A DNA stretch of 64,000 bases. Origin: Voacanga thouarsii (Eukaryota > Streptophyta > Magnoliopsida > Gentianales > Apocynaceae). The notes under the pieces are model-generated. The model was given only the letters and a program-made list of their open reading frames with translations. It was not told the origin of the DNA and ran no database searches. The stretch covers positions 1,352,501 to 1,416,500 of the forward strand of contig JANUWF010001053.1 in NCBI GenBank assembly GCA_026120185.1, written 5' to 3'. Of the stretch, positions 34,501 through 47,994 are shown piece after piece. The position numbers and the translations under genes are program-made. Positions within the stretch are counted from its first letter, which is position 1, and each line of letters starts with the position of its first letter.

Positions 34501-37500
34501 TTAGATTCCCTTTGGAAGAAAATCATAAAGTGGATAGAGTGTCGGTTCTGAAGTTCCTGAATTGGCAGCAGGAGAACTTTGCACATTGGGCACAGAAGTG
34601 TCAACTTCTCTCTTCCTCTTCCTGCTTCCTGCACCCGTTAAAAAATCCACACTTCATTTACCAGACTATGGAAAATAATTAGAGATGTTATTAAGAAACA
34701 TCTGGTTAATAAATGAAATAATGGAAAAGCCAGTTTTTTCTAACCTGATGTTTCAGCATTTCCAGGTGTCTCAGGCAGGCTTTCTGTAGGCATCATACGC
34801 CGCCTATAAATAAATTTATTATCATGATCATATTGGCCAACCTCCTTCCTTTCGATCAGCGAGGAACCTCTTATTTTCTTAGAACCCTAAAAATGTTGGT
34901 ATAGGTGGTGACTATTAGACTCAAACACAGTGCTCCAAATTCATTAGAACTCAAACACACAAAATTAGTATTAATAAGGACTTACACCATCAGTATGTTT
35001 TAGTACCTCTTTCGTTGCTTTGGAAAGGCCAGTAGTAGGACGTTTTCCATCTACAATGAAGCTGTAAACCTCGACCAGAGATCTGAATTGTAGATCAGAT
35101 TGCAGATGAACATAAAACTGCAGCATAAAATTGTTTACATCATTTCATTATACGTTAGTGTTCATCAAGACACAAGCAGTGTTTCAAAGTGTATAGCATT
35201 ACCGTATCTTTGTGACCAGTGAGAGGGCGCCTCCTAACTGAGATGTACCAGTTTCGTTGTCTATCATATCTTGAGAGTTGACGCCAATGATCCACAACCT
35301 CTACATTCATTTTCACTACCGAGCTTATTGCATTGTTTTGCTACAAAGAGAACAAGATATAATTATTAGAGACTCAAACATGAAAAAGCTTAATCAGTCT
35401 TAAAATGCAGTGGCCTGAAATTTCTCTCACTTGGGCATAATTTCTGATACATTGAGCCCAATTTAATTATTTTAAATGTACAGAAATTGGTAGTATTACT
35501 ATCTGTCATTTCTTTAATAAATCTAAATGACTTTTTTCTGTCGTGACATTACCTTCTCTGAGTATGGTTTTCCATAATGTGAATAATTCATCTTTTTTTT
35601 CTTAATTATCCATGGCTTTTAGGTAAGCATATAAATTTCACAAATATCATTTTTGAAACTCCAACTAGTTCTCTTTCATTGCAGGGATAAGAACTCGATA
35701 CACCATGCCAGAATAATAATTTTAACACAATATCTCAGATATCCATATAACAAGAAAACGTACCATTGTCATTAAAGCAAATGGTTTGCTTCTTTTTTTT
35801 TTTTTTTCAAAAAGAAAAAAAAATGCAAAAGTGAAGCATTTGCCTTGGGCTGCTCCAATGAACCGGACGCAATGTGCTTTTTTATTTAAAATGGAAGGGT
35901 AAAAGAATAAAAATTTAATTGGTGTTTGTATTAATTAACTTGCTCATACCTCTTGACTTCCATAAGCAAGATCAAGTTCAGTAACGGTGGGAAGAGTAAA
36001 AGATATTGGGACTGCATCAATGATGATTCCCCCACCATCTATCAGAGATGGGAGAGCAAAAGGTTTCTCAGAGCAGTTCTACAAGAAACAGCACCCGAAA
36101 CACAGTAAATGTTTTATAAGCATTTCATTGCATATGCAAGCAAATTAGTCAAATACTGTATGAAATATAGAATTAAAAGTTGATGATCAGTTTCAAGAGA
36201 CTTTTACCTTTAATACCAAATCTTATATGAAGCTGTTAGAGTTTCATGGAAACATACCATATAAATTAAAATAGGGGCGACAATTTTTGAAACTTAATGC
36301 TAAATGCATGCACGGTCTATAACAATGGTGATGACAAACCATAGAAATGCTTTTAAGTTACCATCATCACGAACTTGTTTCGGTTTTGTGTACATGAAAT
36401 ATACTCTCAATACATATTTATGTTGAAGATCTTCACGTATTTAAGAGCAATTCACATTAAAAAAAAAAAATGACATTGTTAATGTTGATAATTTCTTTGC
36501 TTGTGAACATACAAGTAGAGGAATTACAAAATACTTGCCTTGATTATTTCCTTTGGCACAAGGGCAAAAGCTTTCGGGTTTGAATCATAGTGATATTTGA
36601 GACCATAAGAAGGTTGCTGAACGATCACAAATATTGGTACTAGTGGCTGAATGCAAAATGAACTTTTAAAGTTAAAATAAACAAAATTTGACAACTATAC
36701 AAGCATTAAAATAAAAAAAAGAAATGGCATCCCCAGTTTGTTGTCAACCTTTGTGAAAATGCAAATCAGCAACAATCGAGAGATACATCGAATGATTTAT
36801 AACAGCACAACAATTTTTCACAGTATGGTAACTTGTTTGTTTTATTACTTAAAGGGCCACGGACAAGTCGAAGTAAGTGTTGCCAAAAAATCGAATTCCT
36901 TTTCGCTATTAATTTATTAGGTGATTAAAAAATATTAAATTATTGAAATTTGTTGATTCATACTCACCTTGCAAGTAACTAGGAAATTGTTGGAGATATT
37001 TCCCTATTATCTTTTATTGAGTTAATTTTTTTTTTTAAAGAAAGTATCTACATTTGGATGGGGATTTTGCCAAGACTTATACATGTTTATATTATTTAAA
37101 AAGATAGTATAAGAAGGGGATAGAAGACATAACCTCCAATCAATTTGTATAAGGTCTCAAATGCCTCTAGTCTGTTTGGGAAATGGCGTAAAAAAATGGA
37201 AAACAACATTTTGAGCAGATGAAGAGGCATATTTGGCTAGACTGTGTACAGCTTATTTATTCATGTTTTTTAATTCAATTTCTAAGTTTATTTATTCATG
37301 TTTTTTCCGCAAAAATATTTTTAATTTTGTGAATGGTTAGATAATTAGCTTTAGTGTGAAGAGACGTATTGTGTAGCAATTGAGTATTTTGTAGTTTCCA
37401 TAAATGTAGAATTTATCTTTTTTTTTTTTTTGGAAATTGTGGGAGGCATTTATATTTTAAAACCAAAATTTACCAATAACATATTTCTTGCATTTTCCCA

Positions 37501-38342
37501 ACAATTAACGATTACTTGAGCACAATGTCGTCTTACGAACATGATAAAATAAAAACATGGACCATGAAGCAAAGGATGTGCCACTCAATAGTTATCAATT
37601 CATCTTTAAAATGGGCAGTTTCATGATCTAAAGTTTTCAAGGTTTCACAGTTTTTATTATAGCTTTGTTAGTATCAAACTGGCATATTCTTCATTGCCAT
37701 CGAAACCCTAGGAAAAGTGAAAAACCTACCGCTGCTTATATAATTCTGTACAATTCTTTTACAAGTCACAAAAATCTAAGGGTTAGACAGAAAAACTTTG
37801 TCTGACTTGAAGAGATGCATGATCAATCCCCACTTCAAAACTATAAAATTGATATAAAATCACAAATTTCATCTTTTCCACATTAAAATTTGAAAGATCA
37901 AAAGGCCAAAGAATTCAAACAACAAAATCCACAATGAGGAACCACTAAAAGGAGTAGAAATGAAACAAAAACTTTAATCCATCCCAAAAGTAACTAAAAT
38001 CAGAGATGAAAATAATTCCCCTCTTCAAAACTATTAAATTGATATAAAATCAGAAATAGCATCTTTTCCACATTATAATTTGAAGGATCACGAGGCCCAA
38101 GAACCCAAATGACAAACTCCAGAATGAGGAACAACTAAAAGGAATAGAAATGACACGAAAACCTTCATCCATCGCAAAAGTAACTAAAATCAGCGATGAA
38201 AACATGAATTAATTGGAAAAAAACACACCTCCTCATGTCTGACAAGTGAAACTGACAAGAGGTGCCTCATATCCAACAGGAAAAAAGAACGGCTTAGCCC
38301 TAAGCTCTTGCTGGCGATCGTTACTTCACTTGAAAAAGGCAT
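34501..38342 (-). CDS. Divergent methyl-CpG-binding-domain (MBD)-like protein, seven exons
   Basis: Minus-strand exons 38342-38229, 36646-36539, 36078-35950, 35340-35203, 35117-34986, 34886-34745 and 34628-34501 join in one frame to about 296 residues, starting MPFSSEVTIASKSLGLSRSF and ending YDFLPKGI. Exons 4 and 5 give VVDHWRQLSRY, then WYISVRRRPLTGHKDTFYVH, QSDLQFRSLVEVYSFI and DGKRP. The W, VR-R, G-KD-FYV, FRS and EV-F pattern is that of a plant MBD, a nuclear domain that reads methylated CpG, though the identity is distant. The C-terminus has a basic SRKRKRE, a likely nuclear signal. The N-terminal 117 residues (exons 1-3) belong to no domain I know. Intron 2 seems to use a GC donor (AAG then GCAAGT at 36539-36533). 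An alternative exon 5 donor at 35006 would drop seven residues in frame. The gene looks intact. Confidence 0.7.
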
Positions 38343-38407
38343 AGCGAAAGCAGCGAAATCACTGATGAGTTGTCTTTGATAAAGCTCCTTAATGCATCGA
38401 CGACACC

Positions 38408-38417
38408 GTTATATAAG
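38408..38417 (-). promoter_or_regulatory. TATA box of the MBD-like gene
   Basis: CCTTATATAA on the minus strand lies about 70 bases before the proposed ATG at 38342. The distance leaves room for a short 5' UTR. It is the only good TATA box near this start. Confidence 0.45.
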
Positions 38418-38430
38418 GAGGGATATGAGC

Positions 38431-39186
38431 GGAGAGGAAAGGGTATTGAAGAAGTGAGTCTTGTGTCATTTACTGTGCGAAGTTTCGTTCAGGCAAGTTG
38501 CCAGTGGCCACTTAAATATTTAGCAAAAAAGGTGCTTGGACTTGCCATGTTTTCCTTTTAGGCTGTGCTTTGTTCTGGAAATTTATTAAAATGTAATTAT
38601 GTATTTCTACTCCATAAATTAATTTCTTAAGTGGGAAAAAAATTAATTGCTTTCCTAAAATCTACATTAAGCCATGGTCGCTGATATTGCCAGAACCGAT
38701 TCTCCTCCTTCCAAAGCAAATTTCTCTTAAATAATGTTTTACCCTTACAGTCAAAGAATGAAAATTTTATTATCTTTTAAAAAAACTAACTCCCCAATTA
38801 ATGCATCCTCTCTTTTCCAGTCCATCCTCTTCTACTATTCACAGACAGCATCACCATCCACCATTGTTTGTCTCTTTCCCCCAACCATCTCATTCTTTCG
38901 CTCAATTTTTACCACTGCCCTTTACATTGTAATTGCAACAATCATTGACAGATTTTTTTTTCCTTTTTTTTTTGGCAACACCACAGTGTCTTGGTGGGGG
39001 TGGGGGTTGGGCTAATCCCTACCTGTAAATTATTGAATTATTGAAATACAATAGCGATCAAAGCTGAACAATATTAGGAACATGTTGCCTATCTAGAATA
39101 CAAATTGCCTTGACATCTCTAGGCGAATAAAAAAAAAAAAAAAAAGAAAGTATACATAACATATGTGTCTACGCTACAGGGCATCT
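38431..39186. other. Upstream region of the MBD-like gene, no gene seen
   Basis: Noncoding DNA with short homopolymer runs. The 93-codon open frame at 38734-39015 is low-complexity, Phe/Ser/Thr-rich and without motif, so I do not call it a gene. Confidence 0.4.
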
Positions 39187-40596
39187 TGATGTGTGCTATT
39201 TTTAATTATATTTTTTAGGTCATTTGTGCTATATTTGTTATGAAATCGTGTTAAAATGAATACTCAGCCTTAATTTTTTACCTTCTTTTGTTTATAATTT
39301 GAGGAATTAAGAGATATGAAGAAAGAAGGTGAAAAAGAGCCAAAAACATGGCAAATCGAAGGCTAAGTGATGCCACTTAAGGTTGAGCGGCGCCACCTGC
39401 CAGCTAAAAAAACAAAAAAAAACCTTCAGAGCAAGGCAGAATCCAAGTGGCACCACTTGGAAGTCCTTGGGCAGTGCTGCCTAGTGTTAGGAAAGCTGGA
39501 AAACTCATCCTAAGTAGGGCTGCTCGGTGCATATTGAGCAGGGCTGCTTGCTTTGCATAATCCTCTTTTGGTCTGATTTCTTTGGCAATTTTTTGGAAGT
39601 AAAACCCTATAAAATGAGGAGGAACAGAAACCCTAAGGTGGAGAGAGTTGGAAGCTCTAACCCAAAGTCTAACAAGTAGAGGAGAAGGCCGAGAGGTGGC
39701 GATGCGCAGAACTTCAAAGCAGAAAGGAGCGTTGTTCAAGGGAATTGCAGAAGAGGAAGAACCCAAACCTGTCTATGAGTTTCCTTCTTTTCTTTTCTGT
39801 ACTTTCAGTTGTTAAAATGATTTGATTGTTTTAATAGTATTTGGTGGGTTGAACCCAATAACTTGGATCTTGTTGTAAATTGCCTTTAGATTGATTGATT
39901 ACTATTCTTGGTATTTGATTACTTGAGCTTAATGTACTGAATTGGTTATTCAGGATTGATTGATTCATTGATTTGTTCTCCTCTAATTAATTTAAGGGAG
40001 AGAGAGGTTAAAGGAAATAATTGGTAATCATTAAGGGAGGAGTGTTGCCTAGAAGTAGAGGCATTGTTTTCTCCCAGGTTGTTTTGAGGGTTTTAGGTCT
40101 TATGCATCCTTAGATTAAAATAATGAGAAAGAGATATCCGTAAGTTCGACTAATAGGTGGGAATTCCATAACTCGAGGGAGAGTAGAATTCATTATTTTA
40201 ACTCGTACTAGTATCGGATTCAAAATTCAATTGCCTAAAGTCTAAATTCATTACTTGTCTAGTTCTTAGGTCTTCTATCTACTTATATGTCTAATACTCT
40301 TTCTCTTTACTCCTTGAAATTCTTATTGCCAATCCTACATTGGTTAGATTGTAATTGTATTTTACGGCTTTGTAGTAGTAAATATCTTTTCTCTATTGAT
40401 TTTGGTGGGCTAAATAGTAGGAAACAATTGAGTAATGATACTTATCCCGTCCCTTGGGTTTGATACTTGCCCTTAAAACTCTATAGTATACATGATAGGT
40501 GGACTTGTCTAAAGTGTATCGTGTCAGTAATTGTGGCATTTTGTTATTTAAAACTTGACTGTGACACTCTTTTTATATCACACATTTCACATATCA
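39187..40596 (+). repeat. 5' LTR of the truncated element
   Basis: It begins TGATGTGTGCTATTT and ends CATATCA directly before the primer-binding region. A TATAAAA box sits at 39608-39614. The left boundary is inferred from likeness to the LTR start at 6364 and is approximate. Confidence 0.5.
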
Positions 40597-40599
40597 TGT

Positions 40600-40620
40600 T
40601 TTTGTGCTGTTGCCGGGGAC
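40600..40620 (+). other. Primer-binding site, tRNA-Asp type
   Basis: TTTGTGCTGTTGCCGGGGAC, a few bases after the LTR end, shares GTTGCCGGGGA with the site at 3180-3198. Confidence 0.65.
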
Positions 40621-41814
40621 ATTATGGCAATATTATCATTTGTACTTTTCATGAATATTATTTACACTGTAGATATGTGCATGCTTTGTGAATATAGCTA
40701 TATTCTTTGTTGATTTATGTTTAGTTTATTTTGTTTATTTGTGAATGTTACTCTTTATTGTGTTTCAGTGCATACTGTATAACTTTATTGGTACTAGTGT
40801 TTTTTGTTGTTTTGTGTTACATTTCTGAATATTTTTGCTATTTGCATTCTTTGTAGTTTTCATATATTTCAATATTTTTATTAGTTTATGTTTTGTATTG
40901 TTCATATTTTGTGTTTGTATTCTATGCTAGTTTTGTTTATGTTGTTGTTTTTAATTTTTTTTTTAATGTTTTGTTTGTTGTTTATGTTCTTTATTAGTTT
41001 CTTAGTTTATTGATTTTGTTATTTGATTTTCATAGATAACAATCTAATTGATTAATTGATTGATTGATTGATTGTTGTAGTAGTTGCATTTTTGTTCTAA
41101 TATATATTAAAAAAAAAAAAAGGAGTTTTGTAGGAATACAAGCCAAGCGGCACCATTCCATTGTTACAAGAAGAGGAGGGCTAGTGGAGTCCTAGATTTC
41201 TAGGGGCTATTTTTGTTCTTTGCTATTTTCTTTGTTTCTTTAATTTTTTTTCTTTTGCATTAAGTTATCCTTGTTAATCGTTTTTATTTTCTGTAGGTTG
41301 TAGTTTGTCCATTCCTCTCAAATCGTATCTCCTTTACATGATGAGTTTGGAAGCTTCTCCAGCTGTAGCACTCCTATTGTAAATGTCAAAGAATTGAGGA
41401 GTATCATATTCTTTTTCCCTACTATCTTTTCAAGTCCTCTTTCTTGTGTATCGCTATCATTATTTGATCCATTGATGACAATGTACATTTTAGGTGTGGG
41501 GGAAGGAAACTTCATAAGAATTTTTAAAAATTTTTCTTGAGGATTTTGATGATGAGTATATAGCTTGCTAGCCTCTTTGTGCATCTATTCACCTGGGGAG
41601 TATTGCTTTACTCTTTTTACCCCTTTTATCATTTTTAGTCCCTATGGTTTTACTTTCTTATATCTATTTTGACCATTGAGGACAATGTCTCGTTTAAGTA
41701 TGGGTGAGAAAAGAGGGACTTGAATACTCTTTTCAAGATCTTTAGTTTTAGGTTTCCATGATTTTTTGGCCACCTTTTTTTTTTTTTTAATTTCACTGCA
41801 TTACGTCATAAAAT

Positions 41815-44570
41815 TGTAATAACCCTCACTTTTGTACTTTTATTGGCTACTACTTGTAATAGGATGAGAATTTGTATCAATGGCCAGAATAAAAGATGAT
41901 CAGTATAATGAAGCGAATATTTTGGTATAATAATATTTTATCGGGATTTGGATGGAATTATTAGATTTGTTCTACTCGTACCCTAAACCTTCAGAAGGCT
42001 ACTACTATTAGTAGAATAAGAATTTAGGGGTACATTGAGAAAGGAAATTGATTAGTGCAATGAAAGACACAATTTGGTATGAATTATGTTATTCCAGTTA
42101 TCGGGGGCATTTTTGTCATTTTAACCATGACCGCGGCTTTGATGCAAATTTGACCAAATTGAGAAATAATTGAAGAATTTAAGTATTATCAATGAATTCA
42201 GTAGAATTTTTGGAGTTGAATGCTAAAGTAAAATATTTTTCCATTTCGGACCTGATTTTAGTCATTTCTAAGAAAAAATTGAAAATACGATAAAAAATTT
42301 GGACGCGTGGCATTTTGTAATTGGTAGCCATGAACATGTGTCAACTCATGAGAGGTTGCATGAAGAATTCATACAAGATCATAGAATTAGGGAATTACAA
42401 AATAAATAGAAGAATGATATGTTTAATTATGATTGGAACACATCACTTGTGAAGCCCCTCAATTAATGCCTTGAGCAATTTAATTGGACAATATTTTGAC
42501 ATGGGGATGGTGATGGAATGGCTGAAAATTGGCCAGAAAATTGGCAGCCACAAGAATGAATAGAAGAGAAAAATTAAAGAAAATGGTGTGTTAAATTGTG
42601 ATTGGAACATACCCACATGAATTCCACCATATACTTAATTTAATTAAATTTTTCTTGGTCAAAATCTGATGAGAAATGCTGGTGGGAAGGCTGTTATACA
42701 ACCAGAAAAATTCGGCAGCCTCGACGGGAGAGAAACAAGAGAAAAGAAATCAAAAGAAAATAGCAAAAAGAAACAAAAGGGTAGCTAGTGTGTGTTCTTA
42801 AGAGATTTTTTGGAGCAAATTACACCAAAGAGCTCTAAATATAAGGTAAAACCCTACCTTTCTTGAATTAAAGTTGTTGTTGGGTGAATGGTGGTCATGT
42901 TGATATCAATTTTAACATGAAAATTATATTTTCATGTCTTGATTTTGGATCAAAAGCTAGGGTTCATAAACTTTGTTTGTGAACTTTTTGTGTGTCTATG
43001 TATTCCGGCTGCCTAGAAGGCTTATGGATGATGTTTTGTGTGATGAAGGATTGAATATTCATGGTAGTTTGAAGGGTTGATCTTGGTTGATGAAATAAGG
43101 ATCAAAGTGGAATGAAAATGATTGTTAATTGGTTAGAAGGATTAATTATGTTAGCTTTTGATTGAAAGAAGTGAAGTTGTGTTGAGTAAACATGACTTTA
43201 ATGAGTTGTTGGAATCTGAAAATTGTAGGATCAAAGCTGATTTGAAGGGAAAATTGAATGAATTTAATGTTCTTAAGGTGTTAAAGGTTAAAGGATAGTA
43301 AAGCGTAACATGAATGGTTGAAGAAGGACAAACTATGGGGGCTGTTTTTGCCTCTGTACTATGTCACGGACACCTGAACTCAGGAAAGGGCTTTATAAAA
43401 TTAAAGTTGAGAGTCTTATGGTTATTTTGGTATATCATAGAGCCAAACCGGAGTTGTGGATTGAAAGTTGTGCAAAATAAAATCGTGTGTCAAGCAGCAA
43501 AATTCCAAAAAATTGGTTGGAAAATGAATGAACTTAAGAATGATTAATTACGTGATTTTGGGATGAAATAAATGGAAGACATGAATATAATTCCTTATTC
43601 ATGAAGAGAGGAAGGATATGGAAAAGAAAAACGAAAGAATTAGACAAACGATAGAAAAATGATGCAAATGACTGTCGTGCATTTTCTTGAACAACGGCTG
43701 ATCGTCGACTAACCGTCGGGTACGTTAGCAAAACGTCGGCTAATCGTCAACTATTTTTCGACCATACACGACTAAATCTAAAAATGATGTTTAATGTAGG
43801 TTTGTCGGTAAACGGCCAATAACACATTGAAAATAGTGGAAACAGTAGTCGAATGGCCCGTGAATAGGGAAAGTTTATTTAGGATACAAGGTGAGTCCCA
43901 CTGCTTTTTAAATCTTCTTTTAGCTAAGTGTTTTCCTGAAATAATCATGTATTTTTTTGATATAGTTAATGCTTTTCTGATATATTATGAGATGAATGTT
44001 ACACTTAAATTTGACAACATTATCAAGAACTTGATTTCTTGATTATCTTGAATTTGAAATATCTCGTGTGATCATTTCATTTCCAAATCCCCAATTTTGG
44101 CAAAGTGTTTTCCAGATATGGAAAATGTTCTCTTGATGTGCTCAAGTGTGACCATCCTATATGGATTTGGAAACATGATGAATAATATGAATTTTGAATT
44201 CTTGATTTCTTGAACCTATCAATCCTTAAATCTAATATATGACTAACTTGAATACTTGGCATATGCGCTGACTTGAATAGTTGGCGTAAGCACTAACTTG
44301 ATACTTGGCGTTTATATTAACTTGAATACTCGAATACTCAAATACTTGAATACCTAAATCAGAATATTTTATACTAGAATTATTAAATACTTGAATCAAC
44401 ATGTTTTGACTCGAAATCCTTGAATACTTGTTTTGAGAATGTTTTCACATGATAATTTCTGAACTAGCTTGGTTATATTGAGATTACTCTTCATGAGATT
44501 TTATCAATAGAAAACACTAGCATACACGGGACTCACTGAGCTTTACGTTCCCATAAGTTTTTTGCTTTTC
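41815..44570 (+). other. Probable Ty3/gypsy chromovirus-type LTR sequence
   Basis: The segment begins TGTAATAACCCTCACTTTTG, the style of Tekay/Del chromovirus LTR starts, and contains long stretches without any coding frame. It also has phrases such as GGTGAGTCCCACTG (43889) and GGGACTCACTGAG (44528), often seen near the ends of such LTRs. Around 44240-44430 there are many short repeats of ACTTGAATACTTGG type. I cannot define the right end. It abuts the copia LTR near 44575. Confidence 0.35.
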
Positions 44571-44574
44571 TATG

Positions 44575-46296
44575 TTTGCATGGACACCAGACTTCTGGTC
44601 TTCGGAATATGACTGATGCTTGAAGACTCGGTGAAAGCCAATTGAGAGGAAAAATTAGCCTTTGAAATTCTCTTGACAATCTACTAAAAAGTAGTACCAA
44701 GAGAAGTAATTCTCTAATTCTGTGTCTACTGGAAAAACCAACACATAGAGAAATGCTTAAAGAGAATTGAAAGATCGACGTAAGAAAGGCTATACTCATT
44801 GTTCCGAGAATCACAGTCTGTTAAAAAATGTGTAAGAACCCCGATAGCCTTAAAGTGTTTTCTTGATTAGATCAAACTCTTTAAACTCTATCACCAGATA
44901 TCTCGCTATGATCCAGAGTTCAAAAATTGAACTACACTTGTATTCCTCAACCAATTACCAAACCAGTTAGCCCTAAGCTAAACAGGCTTAGGTCTAGCCT
45001 ATTAGACACTTGGTCTAAGATATTAGGCCAAATAAATTATTTAAACTAGAGCCAATTAAATAGCCCAATAAATAATCAATTATACAAAAAAAATAAACCA
45101 GTCAAGTACTGCAGTCTATTAGTCTAGGCCCATGTTAATTCCAATTATTGAATTTGGGCTCAAGCCCTAAACAATTAATTAACGCACTAAACTAATTAAT
45201 TAATTCTTTGTTTGGACCATTGTTATTTTATTCTAACCCAATAAATAAATCCAGCTACTTGAATAAAACAAAATCCATTTTATATCAAGAATAATTTCTC
45301 CACTGAAATCCATCAAAACTTATAGGTTATTCCGAGGACCAAAAGACATATTGCCTTGGCTACTAAAATGATCAAAATACCTATACTAAATAAATAGCTG
45401 TATTTTATATTTTAAATATTTTTTAAAATTGTCATAAGGAAATATTGACCCCAAGGATAATGTAGCGTGTAGCAAAATTTTTGACCTATGGGTGTTACGA
45501 TAAATATACCGTTTTATGTAACACCGTACATTCAGAGATGAAGAGTGTACTAACACATTTTTAAATAACATCTACCATCCTTAGACCTCTAGTCTAATAA
45601 TCCACGACTTCCTAGAATATTTCCACTTTCCAAGGGAGCTACCCTAAAGCAAACATTTGAGTCATGTTCTTAGGGTCCTGGATTATTAGATTTTTCAAAC
45701 AGTTTCAAGGGGCGATATAGCATAGAAACTATCTTGTATAAGTTTGTCTTAATTAACTAGTCACATAGACCCAAAAAAGTATATTAGTTCTACGATAGAA
45801 CCTCAACTATAGTATATCAAAGTATACGCTTCTAGCTTCGTTATACCGCCAACCCATACTCAAGCCGTAGGGTGTAAGTCCACATTGTAGTAATATTAGT
45901 CTAAGTTTCTACCAATATAATACTTTTAGAAACCACTACTATAGGTCCAGATCTACGTATTTGAAATACGCTTATGTTATGAAGTGAAAGGGCTACTCAA
46001 TTGAGAAAGTTAAGTTATTTCCCATCCGAAATTCACAACATAATAATATTATTACGATGAGATTCCTATTCTCATCATCCGATTAAGAATAATAGTTTAT
46101 ATGTTAAGACCTCCATACCTTACTGTGAAATACCTCTATTACATGAATCACATACTTAAACACAATGGGTCTTTTTCTAGTGAAATTGTGCATAAATTGG
46201 AATATGAAAAATTAAACAATTTGTGAGAATAAAACTTTTATTAATTTAATGGAAACTACATCAGAAATACTGTTTTAGTGGGCATACATTTCAACA
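44575..46296 (-). repeat. Ty1/copia LTR, minus strand
   Basis: On the minus strand it starts TGTTGAAATGTATGCCCAC at 46296, directly after a polypurine tract. It aligns with the plus-strand LTR from about 46872 onwards, including AAAAGTTTTATTCTCA, the TATAGTTGAGGTTCTA region and the AGTAGATTG-CAAAG segment near 59470. Homology fades near 44575, about 200 bases before the expected end, so the outer end seems truncated. Confidence 0.7.
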
Positions 46297-46310
46297 ATCT
46301 CCCACTTGTA
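46297..46310 (-). other. Copia polypurine tract
   Basis: On the minus strand AAGTGGGAGAT lies directly before the LTR start TGTTGAAATG, a textbook copia PPT/LTR junction. Confidence 0.75.
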
Positions 46311-46318
46311 TTATAAGA

Positions 46319-46870
46319 CTATGTAAGTCCATAGGTTCCCACCACTATGGTGTCTAAGTGTCTTCTAAAGACTCTCTTAGCTAAAGGTATGGTGAATGGA
46401 TCTGCTAGATTATTCTCTGAGGCTATCTGTTCCACCATAATTTCTTGTCTTTGAATAAATTTCTGGATTATGTGGTACTTCCTTTCTATATGCTTCCCCT
46501 TGTTATAGTTCCTCAATTCTTGGGATTGCAAGACTGGGTCTGTGTTGTCGCCATACAATGCAATCAGCTTGTCCATTTGTGGCACGACTCCGAGTTCTGT
46601 GAGGTCCTTCTGGTGCCAGACTACTTCCTTAGATGCCTCCAATACTGCCACATACTCAACTTCAATGGTTGAGTCAGTAATGCAAGATTTCTTATTACTC
46701 TTTCATGAAATAGCTCCTCTAGACAAGGTGAAGATATATCCACTAGTGAATTTTTTCTCATCCTTATCTACCTAGAAATTTAAGTCTATGTATCCCATAA
46801 GAACTAAGTCATCAGCCCTGTAAACTAGCATATAGTCTCTCGTTACCTTGAGGTAGTTGAGAATAAGCTT
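46319..46870 (-). pseudogene. Ty1/copia pol 3' end (RNase H), broken
   Basis: The minus-strand frame reads LNYLKVTRDYMLVYRADDL, DKDEKKFTSGYIFTLSRGAI, SKKSCITDSTIEVEYVAVLE-like motifs, ASKEVVWHQKDLTELGVV, KHIERKYHIIQKFIQRQEIM and EQIASENNLADPFTIPLAKR. These are the successive motifs of copia RNase H and the pol C-terminus (TGY-D, SGY, STTEAEY, KHI-R-H, NLADPFTK). Two stops lie in the first third. Everything upstream (gag, protease, integrase, RT) is missing where a plus-strand LTR begins at about 46872. Confidence 0.85.
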
Positions 46871-47976
46871 TTGCTAGAATGTATCCCTCTTAGACTAGAT
46901 TTTTGATGTAATCTTGGTTTATATTAACAAAAGTTTTATTCTCAGAAATTGTTTATGAATGTTACATTACCTTTGTGAACAATTTCGCTAGAAAAGACCC
47001 ATTGTGTTTAAGTAAGTAGTTTATATGAATGGAGGTCTTTTACAGTAATGTATAGACCATGGGTTACTTAATACATAAATTATTATTCTTAACCGAATAA
47101 TGAGAATAGGAATCTTATCATAGTAAGGTTATTATATTATGAATTCTAAATGGGGAATAACTTACTTTAAGCCAATGAGTAGTCCTCTCATATCATAACA
47201 CAAGCATATTTCAAATACGTAGAACTGGACCTATAATAGTGGTTTCTAAAAGTACTATACGAAAGAAACCTAGACTACTACTGCTACAACATGGACTTAT
47301 ACTCTACGGCTTAAGTATGAGTTGGTGGTCTGACAAAGCTAGGAGCATACATTTTGATATACTATAGTTGAGGTTCTATTGTAGGACTAATATACTTGTA
47401 TGTTGGGTATATGTAACTAGTTTGTTAAGATAGACTTGTACAAGATAGCCTCTATGCTCTATCGCCCCTTGTGACTGTCCGACTAATCTAAATATCTAGG
47501 GCCTTGGGGAATATGACTTGGATGTTTACTTTAGGGTAACTCTCTTTGAAAGTAAAAGCATTCCAAGAAGTCATGCATCATTAGACTAGAAGTCTAAAGA
47601 TGGTAGATGTCTTTTAGAGAGGTGTCAGTACACTTCTTCTTCTCTAAATGTATGGTAATGTGTAGAGGGGTATTTTAGTCATTGCATTTGTAGGTAGGAG
47701 ACATTGCTAACGCATCATTGTCCTTGGGGTCAATGTTTCCTTATGGTGATATTAAGAAATATTTAAAATACAAAATATAGCTATTTTCATAGCAAGGGTA
47801 TTTTGGTCATTTTAATAGCTAATATGATGTGTCTTCCCGAAATAACCCATAAGTCTTGATGGTTTTGGGTTAGGGAATTGGTCTTGGATAAAATGGATTT
47901 TATTTTATTCAAGTAGCCTAGTTTATAAAAGGTCTGAAGAGAGAATTATTTAAAAACCTATTTCAGCTGGTTAGTT

Positions 47977-47990
47977 CACTACTAGAAAAA
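47977..47990 (+). repeat. CACTA terminal inverted repeat, left
   Basis: CACTACTAGAAAAA, preceded by the target duplication GTT (47974-47976). A perfect inverted match lies at 57471-57484. Confidence 0.9.
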
Positions 47991-47994
47991 AGTG

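Larger units (their letters stand above)
39187..41790 (+). mobile_element. 3'-truncated Athila/Tat-like LTR retrotransposon
   Basis: A 1.4-kb LTR (39187-40596) is followed by a tRNA-Asp-type primer-binding site and about 1.2 kb of internal DNA holding two copies of the GACAATGT-TTTAAGTGTGGGG motif (41474-41504 and 41681-41704). No second LTR or pol gene is present, so the element is cut short. The LTR start resembles that of the first element (GGGCTAAATT-like beginning). Confidence 0.6.
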
